A DNA stretch of 64,000 nucleotides from an uncultured Lachnospiraceae bacterium (GTDB lineage: Bacteria; Bacillota; Clostridia; Lachnospirales; Lachnospiraceae), in contig CASEIR010000059.1 of assembly GCA_949287925.1 (NCBI GenBank), positions 1-64,000 of the forward strand. The letters run 5' to 3'. Positions 53,196 to 62,751 of this stretch are shown here, in pieces. The notes beneath the pieces are model-generated. The model was not told where the DNA came from, did no database searches, and saw only the letters and a program-made list of their open reading frames with translations. The position numbers were made by a program, and so were the translations under genes. Numbering within the stretch: position 1 is the stretch's first letter; each line of letters opens with the position of its first letter.

Positions 53196-54068
53196 ATGGG
53201 ATTCGAACATGTATCAGTATTATTGAATGAAACTGTAGATGGATTAAACATCAGGCCGGACGGCATTTATGTTGACGGAACGCTTGGTGGAGGCGGACAT
53301 GCATACGAGATATGCAGACGCCTGAATGAAAAGGGGAGTATTATAGGAATAGACCAGGACGCAGCGGCGATCGAGGCCGCAGGCGCCCGACTGAAAGACT
53401 TCGGGAAGAAAGTCACGATAGTCCGGAGCAACTATTGTGAGATGAAGTCGCGGCTCCATGAGTTGGGCATTGACAAGGTCGATGGAATCATCCTTGATCT
53501 GGGCGTATCATCTTATCAGTTAGATACGGCAGAACGTGGATTTTCCTATCGCGAGGATGCACCTCTGGATATGCGGATGGATACACGTCAGAAAATGACG
53601 GCCAGAGACATCGTCAATGACTATAGTGAGATGGAGCTTTACCGTGTGATCCGTGATTATGGGGAAGATAAGTTTGCCAAGAATATTGCAAAACACATTG
53701 TGGCGGCACACGGGAAAGCGCCCATCGAAACAACTGGGCAGCTGACGGAGATCATACGTCAGTCGATACCGATGAAATATCAGAAGAAGAGCGGGCATCC
53801 GGCAAAAAGAACGTTTCAGGCGATTCGAATAGAATTGAACCGGGAGCTGGAAGTACTAAGAGATTCTTTGGATGATATGATCGATATTCTGAATCCTGGC
53901 GGAAGACTGTGTATTATAACATTTCATTCGCTGGAAGACAGAATCGTAAAAAGTGCATTTAAGAAGAATGAAAATCCTTGCACGTGTCCACCGGATTTCC
54001 CGGTGTGTGTGTGGAAAGGTGCCGAAAGGGCGGGTAATTACAAAAAAACCAATCCTGCCCGGAAGTAA
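53196..54068 (+). CDS. rsmH: 16S rRNA (cytosine-1402-N4)-methyltransferase RsmH, frameshifted near the C-terminus
   Basis: RsmH methylates C1402 of 16S rRNA. The SAM-binding region ([20 protein letters not shown], GIDQDAAAI), [29 protein letters not shown] and [16 protein letters not shown] are normal up to CPPDFPVCV (about residue 271). From there the open frame reads W-K-G-A-E and stops at 54068 (290 residues). In the +1 frame the same DNA reads [18 protein letters not shown], then [14 protein letters not shown] and a TGA at 54129, which is exactly the family's C-terminal tail. The switch lies in a (GT)5 run at 54003-54012; two more bases would restore a 311-residue protein of normal length. 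Either a sequencing error, a real mutation or slippage. Confidence 0.9.
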   Translation: MGFEHVSVLLNETVDGLNIRPDGIYVDGTLGGGGHAYEICRRLNEKGSIIGIDQDAAAIEAAGARLKDFGKKVTIVRSNYCEMKSRLHELGIDKVDGIILDLGVSSYQLDTAERGFSYREDAPLDMRMDTRQKMTARDIVNDYSEMELYRVIRDYGEDKFAKNIAKHIVAAHGKAPIETTGQLTEIIRQSIPMKYQKKSGHPAKRTFQAIRIELNRELEVLRDSLDDMIDILNPGGRLCIITFHSLEDRIVKSAFKKNENPCTCPPDFPVCVWKGAERAGNYKKTNPARK

Positions 54069-54129
54069 AGAGATGGAGTATAACAGCCGGTCAAAAAGTG
54101 CGAAACTTCGCATATTTGAGCGGATTTGA
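54003..54129 (+). other. Out-of-frame C-terminal tail of rsmH after a GT tract
   Basis: Five GT units (54003-54012) are followed in the +1 frame by the conserved RsmH tail, ending at TGA 54127-54129. Full gene extent if repaired: 53196-54129. Confidence 0.85.
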
Positions 54130-54170
54130 TATTTTAGACAGATATTGAAACAGGGGAAGGGATGACATAC

Positions 54171-54716
54171 ATGGCAGCCAGACAGGTATATACTAGAAAT
54201 TATCATACACATATGCGCCGGGAGAATGCTCAGCAAGGCAGGTCGGGCCAGATGTATGTATACGGAAATACAGTGACAAAGCCGGAATATGAACCGGAGC
54301 GGCGTGAACGCCGTGCCGAAAGACCTAAGAAGAGGTTGAGCCGGGAAACACGACGGAACCGGAATGCGGCTTTACATATGAATCCAGGTTATGTGATCTT
54401 CCTGACGGCTGCGGCGATAATGGCGTTGATCATATGTGTGAATTATGTCAGCCTGCAGTCGAAGCTGACCGAGCATTCAAAGGAGATCACATCTATGCAG
54501 GAAGAACTTGCAGATCTGAGAGAAGAGAATACAACCAGGGAAAATTCAATTCTGGATTCTGTAAACCTGGAAGAGATCCAGGAAAAGGCACAGAATGAAC
54601 TGGGGATGGGATTTGCTACGTCAGACCAGATTGTAGAGTACGACAATCCTGCCTCGGATTATGTAAAACAGTATGATAATATTCCGGAGGATGGCGTACT
54701 GGCTAAATCAGAGTAA
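54171..54716 (+). CDS. ftsL: FtsL-like division protein
   Basis: A 181-residue bitopic protein: a long basic cytoplasmic tail (residues 1-70), one membrane helix (YVIFLTAAAIMALIICVNYV, about 72-91) and an outer coiled coil (SKLTEHSKEITSMQEELADL and following). Sequence is poorly conserved, but the topology and the place between rsmH and the penicillin-binding protein genes are those of FtsL, which joins DivIC and DivIB to activate septal wall synthesis. I favour the ATG at 54171 over 54162, which abuts the GGGGAAGGG ribosome site. Confidence 0.82.
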   Translation: MAARQVYTRNYHTHMRRENAQQGRSGQMYVYGNTVTKPEYEPERRERRAERPKKRLSRETRRNRNAALHMNPGYVIFLTAAAIMALIICVNYVSLQSKLTEHSKEITSMQEELADLREENTTRENSILDSVNLEEIQEKAQNELGMGFATSDQIVEYDNPASDYVKQYDNIPEDGVLAKSE

Positions 54717-54736
54717 GTGACAGACTGGGTGATGTA

Positions 54737-56608
54737 ATGGCAAAAAGAGTAAAAAGGGTAAAAATAGGTAAAAGTTTTTTTAAAAGAAAATTTTCTAAAC
54801 TAATGAAAACAAAACTAGTAGGGCTCTATTTAGCAGTTATACTAGTTTTTGTTGCTTTAGTAGGAAAAATCACGATGATTAATGCCTCCAGCGGCGATAA
54901 ATATACCAAGGTTGTGCTGGATCAGCAGCAATATGACAGCAGAACCATTCCGTTTAAACGAGGAGATATTGTAGACAGAAACGGGACCAAAATGGCTACC
55001 AGTGAACGTGTATATAATGTGATCCTGGATGTCAAGGTTCTAACCAGTGATGAAGAGAATATTGAACCAACGATAGAAGTTCTGAAGGACTGTTTTGGCA
55101 TTGAAGAAGAGGTGGTTGAAGAACTGATCGAAGAAAAACCGTCCAGCAGATATAATATATTGCTGAAGGGAATTGATTATGCAAAGTCTAAAGAATTCGA
55201 AGCGATTGATGAAGATGATGAAAATTATCCGAATGTAAAAGGTATCTGGCTGGAAGAGGATTATGTAAGAAGTTATCCCTATCAAACTCTAGCCAGCGAT
55301 GTCATTGGCTTTACTGTTGACGGTAATGTGGGAAGTAATGGCATAGAAGCTTCTTACAACAGTCTGCTGAATGGTACGGACGGAAGAGAATATGGGTACT
55401 TTGACGACAGTTCCACTGTGGAACGTACGGTGAAAGAGCCGGTTAATGGCAGCACAATTGTGTCAACCATCGACCTTCAGGTGCAGAGCATTGTGGAAAA
55501 ATATGTCCTGGCATTTAATGAACAGCATAAGAATGAAGCTTCGGAAGGAGAAGGAAGCAAGAATACGGCGGTGATCGTTATGAACCCACAGAACGGCGAG
55601 ATTCTGGCGGAGGCGTCTTATCCTAATTATGATCTGAATAATCCCAGAGATCTTTCGAAATATTATTCGGAAGAAACAATAGAAGCCATGACAGATGAGG
55701 AGAAGCTGGATATACTAAACAACCTGTGGAATAATTTCTGCGTTAGCAGCACTTATGAACCAGGATCAACTTTTAAACCGTTTACAATTGCGGCGGGTCT
55801 GGAAAACGGGATCCTCTCCGGAGAGGAAAATTATTATTGCGGAGGCGTCCTTCAGGTGGGGGGACATGACATCCACTGTAGCAACCGGCAGGGTCACGGG
55901 GCGCAGACACTGAAGCGGTCTTTGGAGAATTCCTGTAATGTGGCTTTGATGGAAATTGGCGAGGCTCTTGGAGCAGAAGAGTTCTGCCGCTATCAGTCTC
56001 TGTTTGGATTCGGAGAATATACGGGTATTGATCTGCCGGGAGAGGCTTCTACCTCCGGACTTCTGTACACACCCGAGAATATGGACGCGGCCAGTCTTGC
56101 GACAAATGCATTTGGACAAAACTTTAATGTAACCACGACCCAGCTTGTTTCGGCCTTTTGTTCACTTGTAAACGGCGGAGATTACTATGAGCCTCACGTG
56201 GTAAAGCAGATCCGGGATGAGAATGGGAATGTGACCGAGAATAAAGATCCAGTTCTGGTAAGGAAGACAGTATCGAAAGAAACCAGCGATATTCTGAAAG
56301 ATTACCTGCTGGGCGTCGTAGAAGAGGGAACAGGATCTTCAGCAGCAGTGGAAGGATACTCGATCGGCGGAAAAACGGGTACGGCAGAAAAACTGCCCAG
56401 AGGAAACGGAAAATACCTGGTGTCTTTTATTGGATATGCGCCCCAGGATAATCCGGAAGTGGTTGTGTATGTGGTGGTAGACGAGCCGAACGTAGCCGCG
56501 CAGGCATCCAGTTCCTATGCCACGGGCCTGTTTTCACAGATTATGTCCGAGATCTGCCCTTATCTTGGGATTGAAAAAACGGCGGAAACAACGGAAACAT
56601 CAGAATAA
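54737..56608 (+). CDS. ftsI: Class B penicillin-binding protein (FtsI/PBP2B type)
   Basis: A 623-residue septal transpeptidase. N-terminal basic tail and membrane helix (about residues 28-50), dimerisation/pedestal domain (RTIPFKRGDIVDRNGTKMATS), and transpeptidase domain with the active serine in YEPGSTFKPFT, SCN motif in NSCNVALME and KTG in GGKTGTAEK. No PASTA domain. The first 45 codons are strikingly AT-rich with CTA, TTA, ATA and AGG codons unlike the rest of the gene. Two such PBPs follow each other; this first one matches the vegetative FtsI position. Ribosome site is weak (GGGTGATG). Confidence 0.92.
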   Translation: MAKRVKRVKIGKSFFKRKFSKLMKTKLVGLYLAVILVFVALVGKITMINASSGDKYTKVVLDQQQYDSRTIPFKRGDIVDRNGTKMATSERVYNVILDVKVLTSDEENIEPTIEVLKDCFGIEEEVVEELIEEKPSSRYNILLKGIDYAKSKEFEAIDEDDENYPNVKGIWLEEDYVRSYPYQTLASDVIGFTVDGNVGSNGIEASYNSLLNGTDGREYGYFDDSSTVERTVKEPVNGSTIVSTIDLQVQSIVEKYVLAFNEQHKNEASEGEGSKNTAVIVMNPQNGEILAEASYPNYDLNNPRDLSKYYSEETIEAMTDEEKLDILNNLWNNFCVSSTYEPGSTFKPFTIAAGLENGILSGEENYYCGGVLQVGGHDIHCSNRQGHGAQTLKRSLENSCNVALMEIGEALGAEEFCRYQSLFGFGEYTGIDLPGEASTSGLLYTPENMDAASLATNAFGQNFNVTTTQLVSAFCSLVNGGDYYEPHVVKQIRDENGNVTENKDPVLVRKTVSKETSDILKDYLLGVVEEGTGSSAAVEGYSIGGKTGTAEKLPRGNGKYLVSFIGYAPQDNPEVVVYVVVDEPNVAAQASSSYATGLFSQIMSEICPYLGIEKTAETTETSE

Positions 56609-56622
56609 AGAAAATGCAGAAT

Positions 56623-56675
56623 AACCCTGCGGAAGCTTTAATAAGTTGTAAAAAGAGCTTTTGCGGGGTTTTTTT
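56623..56675 (+). terminator. Intrinsic terminator between ftsI and the SpoVD-like gene
   Basis: A 15-bp helix (56623-56637 AACCCTGCGGAAGCT with 56656-56670 AGCTTTTGCGGGGTT, three G-U pairs) followed by seven T ending 1 base before the next ATG. The GCGGGG at 56663-56668, the only ribosome-site-like sequence for that ATG, is inside the stem. Confidence 0.75.
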
Positions 56676-56676
56676 G

Positions 56677-58401
56677 ATGAAAAATAAAACTTACAATAAG
56701 AAGAAAATGCTGATCGTATTTCTGGGAGCCGGGCTGATTCTGTTTTCCCTGGTTGGAAGACTGGTTTATCTGATGATTTTCGAGGCGGAGTATTATCAGA
56801 AACAGGCAGAAGCGCTTCATGAACGGGAAAGGGAGATTAAAGCGGCCAGAGGAGAAATTGTGGATGCCAATGGTGTTGTGCTGGCCACAAACCGCACTGT
56901 ATGTACGATCTCTGTTATCCATAGCCAGATACGTGATCCGGAACGAGTCATCCGGGAACTGGCGGCGGCTCTGGATATGGAAGAAGAAACAGTACGGCGT
57001 AAGGTGGAGAAGGTGTCCTCGATGGAGCGAATAAAGACAAACGTAGAGATAGAGACAGGAGATCAGATCCGGGAACTGGAATTGGAGGGGGTAAAAGTAG
57101 ATGAAGACTATAAAAGATATTATCCATACAATGAACTGGGGTCAAAAGTGCTGGGGTTTACCGGGGGCGACAACCAGGGAATTGTAGGATTGGAAGTCAA
57201 ATATGAATCTTATCTGAAAGGACAAAACGGTACCATACTGACGACGACAGATGCCCGGGGCATCGAACTGGAAGGCGTTGCGGAAGACCGGATCGAGCCG
57301 GTTGCCGGCCATACGCTTCAGATCAGTCTGGACCGGAATATACAAACCTATGCGCAGCAGATGGCAGAAAAAGTGAGGGAAGAAAAGCAGGCAGATAAAG
57401 TGGGGATTTTGATTATGAATCCACAGAACGGTGAGATCATGGCCATGGTGAATGTGCCGGAATTCAACCTCAATGATCCATTTACACTGAATACAGAAGA
57501 CGGAGGGGCGAGGCTTTCAGATGAAGAGAAACAGGAAGCGCTGAACCAGATGTGGAGGAATGGCTGTATCAATGATACTTACGAACCAGGCTCTACATTT
57601 AAGATTATTACGGCTTCCGCCTGCCTGGAAGAGGGAGTTGTCAGTCTGGAAGATTCGTTTAGCTGTCCGGGGTACCGGATCGTAGAAGACCGGAAGATCC
57701 GCTGTCATAAAGTGGGCGGACATGGGGCGGAAACATTTGTAGAAGGAATTCAGAATTCCTGCAATCCGGTGTTTATTGATATTGGCCTTAGGCTGGGAAC
57801 GGAAAGGTTTTACAAGTATTTTCAACAGTTTGGCCTGATGAAGACCACCGGTGTGGATCTTCCGGGGGAAGCTGGAACGATCGTGCATGATCCGGAAAAT
57901 GTAGGGCAGGTTGAGCTTGCCACTATGAGTTTTGGACAGTCTTTTCAGATTACGCCCATACAGCTGGCAACAACTGTCAGTTCTTTGATCAACGGCGGCA
58001 GAAGAGTGACGCCGCATCTGGGGGTTCGGGTACTGGACCGGGACGGAAAAGAAATGGAAGAATTCACTTATCCTGCTCAGGAAGGGATTGTGTCGGCAAA
58101 AACTTCAGAAACGATGCGGACACTGCTGGAGAGCGTTGTGGCTGTGGGGTCTGGAAAGAATGCATATGTGGAAGGATACCGGATCGGTGGAAAAACAGCG
58201 ACTTCACAGACCCTTCCACGAAGCGCCAATAAATATATCTCTTCTTTTATCGGATTTGCGCCGGCAGATGAGCCACAGGTCATTGCCATGTGCGTGATTT
58301 ATAATCCTCAGGGCGTCTATTATGGAGGGACTATTGCGGCGCCGGTGATCGGCAATATATTTCAGAATATATTGCCCTATCTTGGCATTGAAAAAGGCTA
58401 G
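56677..58401 (+). CDS. Second class B penicillin-binding protein (SpoVD-like)
   Basis: A 574-residue transpeptidase from the ATG at 56677 (595 from the in-frame ATG at 56614). Membrane helix at once (MLIVFLGAGLILFSLVGRLVY), pedestal domain (AARGEIVDANGVVLATNRT), and transpeptidase motifs YEPGSTFKII, NSCNPVF and GGKTATSQT; the third motif is KTA rather than KTG. No PASTA domain, unlike Bacillus SpoVD. Tandem FtsI-SpoVD in dcw is typical of spore formers, where the second works in cortex synthesis with SpoVE. Start and expression are unusual: a terminator lies immediately before 56677. Confidence 0.88.
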   Translation: MKNKTYNKKKMLIVFLGAGLILFSLVGRLVYLMIFEAEYYQKQAEALHEREREIKAARGEIVDANGVVLATNRTVCTISVIHSQIRDPERVIRELAAALDMEEETVRRKVEKVSSMERIKTNVEIETGDQIRELELEGVKVDEDYKRYYPYNELGSKVLGFTGGDNQGIVGLEVKYESYLKGQNGTILTTTDARGIELEGVAEDRIEPVAGHTLQISLDRNIQTYAQQMAEKVREEKQADKVGILIMNPQNGEIMAMVNVPEFNLNDPFTLNTEDGGARLSDEEKQEALNQMWRNGCINDTYEPGSTFKIITASACLEEGVVSLEDSFSCPGYRIVEDRKIRCHKVGGHGAETFVEGIQNSCNPVFIDIGLRLGTERFYKYFQQFGLMKTTGVDLPGEAGTIVHDPENVGQVELATMSFGQSFQITPIQLATTVSSLINGGRRVTPHLGVRVLDRDGKEMEEFTYPAQEGIVSAKTSETMRTLLESVVAVGSGKNAYVEGYRIGGKTATSQTLPRSANKYISSFIGFAPADEPQVIAMCVIYNPQGVYYGGTIAAPVIGNIFQNILPYLGIEKG

Positions 58402-58465
58402 GAAATGCAGTATACTAGGTAAGGTTAAAGGAACATGAACTGACAAAAAGATAAAGAGGTGGGTT

Positions 58466-59422
58466 ATGGATTATAAAGTATTTATTCCGGTAATTATAGC
58501 GTTTGTCCTGAGTGTTGTAATGGGACCGGTAATTATTCCTGTTTTGCGGAGACTGAAGATGGGACAGACCGAGAGAGTGGACGGCGTGCAGTCTCATCTC
58601 AAAAAAGCGGGGACGCCAACTATGGGAGGTGTGATTATTCTTCTGAGCGTTGTGATCACATCCGTGTTTTATATTAAGGATTATCCGGAGATTATACCGA
58701 TTTTATTTGTTACAGTGGGATTTGGCTTGATTGGTTTTCTGGATGACTATTTAAAAGTAGTTATGAAACGGTCAGACGGGCTGTTTCCCAAACAGAAGAT
58801 GGCGCTTCAGATCGTGGTGACAGCCATATTTGCCTTTTATCTGATAAAATTTACAGATGTTTCGCTGGCTATGCTGATTCCCTTTTCTGGAGGAAAATAT
58901 CTGAATATCGGATGGCTGGCGGTTCCGCTGCTGTTTATTGCGGTGATTGGAACGGTTAACGGCGTGAATTTTACAGACGGCCTGGATGGGCTGGCTTCCA
59001 GTGTTACGGTATTGGTAGCCACATTTTTTACCGTGGTTGCCATCGGGACGGGAGCCGGGATTTCGCCTGTAACCTGTGCGGTAGTGGGCGCGCTGCTGGG
59101 CTTCCTGTTGTTTAACGTATATCCGGCCAGTGTTTTCATGGGAGATACCGGTTCGCTTGCGCTGGGAGGATTCGTAGCGTCTACAGCATATATGCTCCAG
59201 ATGCCTATATTTATTCTGATCGTTGGATTGATTTATCTGATTGAAGTTCTGTCGGTTATGATTCAGGTTACTTATTTTAAAAAGACCGGAGGGAAGAGAA
59301 TCTTTAAGATGGCGCCGATACATCATCATTTTGAATTGTGCGGATGGTCGGAAACCAGGGTAGTGGCAGTGTTTTCGATTGTTACGGCAATTCTTTGCCT
59401 GATCGCGCTTATGGCAATGTAG
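58466..59422 (+). CDS. mraY: Phospho-N-acetylmuramoyl-pentapeptide-transferase
   Basis: A 318-residue, ten-helix membrane enzyme that makes lipid I from UDP-MurNAc-pentapeptide and undecaprenyl phosphate. Conserved catalytic sites: KKAGTPTMGGVIIL, LIGFLDDYLKV (DD pair), GVNFTDGLDGLASS, FMGDTGSLALGGF and APIHHHFELCGWSETRVV. All intact and length normal. AAAGAGGTGGGTT is the ribosome site. It is followed by murD after 12 bases. Confidence 0.97.
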   Translation: MDYKVFIPVIIAFVLSVVMGPVIIPVLRRLKMGQTERVDGVQSHLKKAGTPTMGGVIILLSVVITSVFYIKDYPEIIPILFVTVGFGLIGFLDDYLKVVMKRSDGLFPKQKMALQIVVTAIFAFYLIKFTDVSLAMLIPFSGGKYLNIGWLAVPLLFIAVIGTVNGVNFTDGLDGLASSVTVLVATFFTVVAIGTGAGISPVTCAVVGALLGFLLFNVYPASVFMGDTGSLALGGFVASTAYMLQMPIFILIVGLIYLIEVLSVMIQVTYFKKTGGKRIFKMAPIHHHFELCGWSETRVVAVFSIVTAILCLIALMAM

Positions 59423-59434
59423 GAGGAATGCACT

Positions 59435-60790
59435 ATGGTAGTAAACGAAAAAACGGTTCTGGTATTCGGAGCAGGAATCAGCGGGATCGGTGCGGTCCAC
59501 CTTCTGGAAGCTCAGAACGCGAATGTAATCTTATATGACGGGAATGAAAAATTGGACCATAATAAACTGAGGGAGCAGCTGGGCTCCGGGAGCAGGGCGC
59601 AGATACTGACCGGGAATCTTCCAAAGGAAGTGATAGAGAAGCTGGATATAGCCGTGTTAAGTCCGGGAGTGCCGACAGATCTTCCGGTTGTAGAACAGAT
59701 GAAAAGCTTTCAGGTGGAGATTATCGGAGAGGTGGAACTGGCTTATCAGTTTGGAAAAGGTGAGATTCTTGCTATTACAGGGACGAACGGCAAGACGACC
59801 ACGACTTCTCTGCTTGGGGAAATTATGAGTCGTTACAGCGATCAGGTGTATGTGGTAGGAAATATCGGGAATCCATATACATTGGCTGCAGGCAGGATGA
59901 CGGAGGATTCCATAACCGTGGCGGAGATGAGCAGTTTTCAGCTGGAGACGATTGTTGAATTCCGCCCCAGAGTCAGTGCGATTCTGAACTTTACCCCTGA
60001 CCATCTGAACCGGCACCATACGATGGAGGCATATGTCAATGCCAAAAAGAATATTGCAAAGAACCAGACAGAAGAAGATTATTGTATCTTGAACTATGAA
60101 GATCCGCTGACCAGAGAATTTGGAGAAAATGTAAGGGCAAAGGTTCTATATTTCAGCAGCCAGCGTAAACTAGAAGAGGGAATCTATCTGGATCAGGGAG
60201 AGATCGTATATCATTATGAAGGAAAGCACGAGGTTCTGTGTCATGTGGATGAATTACAGATCCTTGGGACGCACAATCATGAGAATGCAATGGCTGCCGC
60301 AGCGATGGCTGCTGTATTTCAGGTGCCGATGGATGTGATCCGAAAGAGTCTGAAAGAATTCAAAGGCGTGGAACACCGGATCGAGTATGTGGGTGAAAAG
60401 AATGGAGTTGTATATTATAACGATTCTAAGGGAACCAATCCGGATGCGGCAATCAAAGGAATACAGGCAATGAACCGGCCTACGGTTCTGATCGGCGGCG
60501 GTTATGATAAAGGATCGGAATACACAGAATGGATTAATAGTTTTGACGGCAAGGTGAAAAAGCTGGTTCTTCTGGGAGAGACACGCGAGAAGATTGCAGA
60601 AGACGCCAGAAAAGCTGGATTCACCGATTATGTATTTGCAGATTCTTTTCAGAGCGCCGTAGAGACTGCGATTTCCTGTGCGGAACCTGGGGATGCGGTC
60701 CTGCTGTCGCCGGCGTGCGCCAGCTGGGATATGTTCCCGAGCTATGAAGTACGTGGAGAGAAGTTTAAAGAGATCGTAAATTCTTTGTAA
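59435..60790 (+). CDS. murD: UDP-N-acetylmuramoylalanine--D-glutamate ligase
   Basis: A 451-residue Mur ligase adding D-glutamate to UDP-MurNAc-L-Ala. N-terminal Rossmann domain (VLVFGAGISGIGAVHLLE), ATP loop AITGTNGKTTTTSLLGEI (about residue 112), AEMSSFQLETI, NFTPDHLNRHHTMEAY and C-terminal GVEHRIEYVGEKNGVVYYNDSK, described in blocks. GTAGGAGG site. The ligase genes murE, murF and murC that often share this cluster are not here. Confidence 0.96.
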   Translation: MVVNEKTVLVFGAGISGIGAVHLLEAQNANVILYDGNEKLDHNKLREQLGSGSRAQILTGNLPKEVIEKLDIAVLSPGVPTDLPVVEQMKSFQVEIIGEVELAYQFGKGEILAITGTNGKTTTTSLLGEIMSRYSDQVYVVGNIGNPYTLAAGRMTEDSITVAEMSSFQLETIVEFRPRVSAILNFTPDHLNRHHTMEAYVNAKKNIAKNQTEEDYCILNYEDPLTREFGENVRAKVLYFSSQRKLEEGIYLDQGEIVYHYEGKHEVLCHVDELQILGTHNHENAMAAAAMAAVFQVPMDVIRKSLKEFKGVEHRIEYVGEKNGVVYYNDSKGTNPDAAIKGIQAMNRPTVLIGGGYDKGSEYTEWINSFDGKVKKLVLLGETREKIAEDARKAGFTDYVFADSFQSAVETAISCAEPGDAVLLSPACASWDMFPSYEVRGEKFKEIVNSL

Positions 60791-60804
60791 GGAGAGGTCC
60801 TGGA

Positions 60805-61887
60805 TTGTTCAGACCCAGAAACAGAAAATATGATATTACTTTGCTGGTCGCGCTGCTTTTGCTTTTGCTGTCAGGACTTGTGATCCTATACAGCACCAGT
60901 GCTTATAACGGGCAGATAAAATTTCACGATTCATTTTATTATCTGAAAAAGCAATTATTTGCCACTTCGCTTGGAATTGCCGGCATGTATGTGACCGCGG
61001 CTGTGGATTATCACCGGTGGAGACTGGCAGCGGTGCCTGGATATCTGGCGGCTGTTCTGCTGGCAGTGGCGGTACTGTTTGCAGGAGAGGAATATAACGG
61101 GTCCAAAAGATGGCTGTCTTTGGGCCCGTTTTCTTTTCAGCCCTCTGAGTTCGCGAAGGTGGCGGTTATCCTGTTTCTTGCGTATATTGTAACCAGAAAT
61201 ATTCATCGGATCGATAAGATGAGAACAATTTTGAAGATTATGGCTATGATTCTTCCAATTGTAGCTCTTGTGGGAGCCAGTAATCTAAGTACAGCTATCA
61301 TCATACTGGGAATTGCTGTTGTGCTGATTTTTACAGCCAGTCCCAGATATGGACAGTTTCTTATTATGGGCGTGATGGGAATCGGTTTTATGACAATTTT
61401 TCTGGCCCTGGAAAGTTACCGGCTGGAGCGGATCGCGATCTGGCGAAATCCGGAAGCATATGAGAAAGGATACCAAACGCTGCAAGGGCTGTATGCGATT
61501 GGTTCCGGAGGCCTGTTTGGAAGAGGGTTTGGAGAAAGTGTTCAGAAGCTGGGCTTTGTTCCTGAGGCACAAAATGACATGATTTTTTCCATTATCTGTG
61601 AGGAGCTGGGCCTGTTTGGCGCAGGATTTATCATACTATTGTTTCTGGTTTTGATCTGGAGATTCTATGTAATTGCTTCGCATGCCGAAGACCTGTTCGG
61701 GGCTTTGATTGCAGCCGGAGCCATGGCGCATATGATGATCCAGGTGATTCTGAACATAGCTGTCGTGACCAATACTATACCTAATACCGGGATCACGCTG
61801 CCTTTTGTCAGTTATGGGGGGACTTCAGTTGTGTTTCTTCTGATTGAAATGGGTCTTGTGCTGAGCGTGTCGTCTCTGGTAAAATAG
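60805..61887 (+). CDS. ftsW: SEDS-family glycan polymerase FtsW/SpoVE
   Basis: A 360-residue, roughly ten-helix membrane protein. Features: LYSTSAYNGQ, GSKRWLSLGPFSFQPSEFAKVAVI as two blocks, YRLERIAIWRNPEAYEKGYQ, GGLFGRGFGESVQK, the catalytic-aspartate region EAQNDMIFSIICEELG, and NTGITLPFVSYGGTS. In the dcw cluster behind murD it should polymerise septal (or spore) glycan with one of the PBPs above. TTG at 60805 is the likely start: GGAGAGG lies 7 bases upstream and no ATG is near. murG, which often follows, is absent. Confidence 0.93.
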   Translation: MFRPRNRKYDITLLVALLLLLLSGLVILYSTSAYNGQIKFHDSFYYLKKQLFATSLGIAGMYVTAAVDYHRWRLAAVPGYLAAVLLAVAVLFAGEEYNGSKRWLSLGPFSFQPSEFAKVAVILFLAYIVTRNIHRIDKMRTILKIMAMILPIVALVGASNLSTAIIILGIAVVLIFTASPRYGQFLIMGVMGIGFMTIFLALESYRLERIAIWRNPEAYEKGYQTLQGLYAIGSGGLFGRGFGESVQKLGFVPEAQNDMIFSIICEELGLFGAGFIILLFLVLIWRFYVIASHAEDLFGALIAAGAMAHMMIQVILNIAVVTNTIPNTGITLPFVSYGGTSVVFLLIEMGLVLSVSSLVK

Positions 61888-61913
61888 AACAAATGTAAAA
61901 AGGGAGTATACGA

Positions 61914-62672
61914 ATGGGAAATCATGAAATGCAAGAAGAACGCCGGCCTGGGAAGAAAAAAACCCACAGGCTGTATGCGTTTGTAGTCCTGCTTCTGGGG
62001 GCTGCGATCTTGGCGCTTGGAATACTGATTTTGTTTTATGTTCAGAAAATTGAAGTGTCCGGTAATGAATATTGTTCGGATCAGCAGATTGTAGATGTGG
62101 TAAAAGAGGATAAATATGCGGTTAATACATTGTATATTGCCGCAAAATATGCGCTGGGCAAGGGGGAAACCCTTCCTTGCCTGGACGCAATTTCTGTCCG
62201 CCTGACGGCGCCCTGGGCCATAAAAGTAACAGTCCGGGAGAAACCAATTGTCGGATATGTGAATAATGGGGATCAATATGCGTATTTCGACAAAGAGGGT
62301 TTGGTGATTTACGAATCAACGGTTATGATGGAAGGTCTGCCTTGTATCGAAGGCATCGATCTTGAAAATATCGAACTATACAGCCAACTGGAAACAGACA
62401 GCAGTAAGATATTCGAAGAAATTCTGGAAACATCCCAGGAAGTTAAGAAGTATGAATTGAATACAGATAAAATTGTATGCAAAGGAAATGATATTTATCT
62501 GTATATTGGCACAGTGTATGTTAATCTGGGAAGCAAAGTGTCTTCGGAGCAGATTGCCCAGATCAAACCTATCCTGGGAAAACTGGAAGGACAGGAAGGC
62601 ACCCTTCACCTGGAAAACTATTCGGATTCCAGTGGAACCATTACTTTTGATATCGGAGAAATTCCTGAATAA
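61914..62672 (+). CDS. ftsQ: FtsQ/DivIB-family division protein
   Basis: A 252-residue bitopic protein: basic tail (EERRPGKKKTHR), membrane helix (about residues 23-43), a POTRA domain (IEVSGNEYCSDQQIVDVVKEDKY in two blocks) and a beta domain with PWAIKVTVREKPIVGYV. FtsQ/DivIB links FtsL and DivIC to the septal synthase. AAAAGGGAGT precedes the ATG. 26 bases after ftsW. Confidence 0.9.
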   Translation: MGNHEMQEERRPGKKKTHRLYAFVVLLLGAAILALGILILFYVQKIEVSGNEYCSDQQIVDVVKEDKYAVNTLYIAAKYALGKGETLPCLDAISVRLTAPWAIKVTVREKPIVGYVNNGDQYAYFDKEGLVIYESTVMMEGLPCIEGIDLENIELYSQLETDSSKIFEEILETSQEVKKYELNTDKIVCKGNDIYLYIGTVYVNLGSKVSSEQIAQIKPILGKLEGQEGTLHLENYSDSSGTITFDIGEIPE

Positions 62673-62751
62673 AATTAAGAAAAATGGATAAATTCTATTG
62701 ATATTTTATACAAAAGTCTATATTATATAGTATATATGGAAAAGTGAGCTT

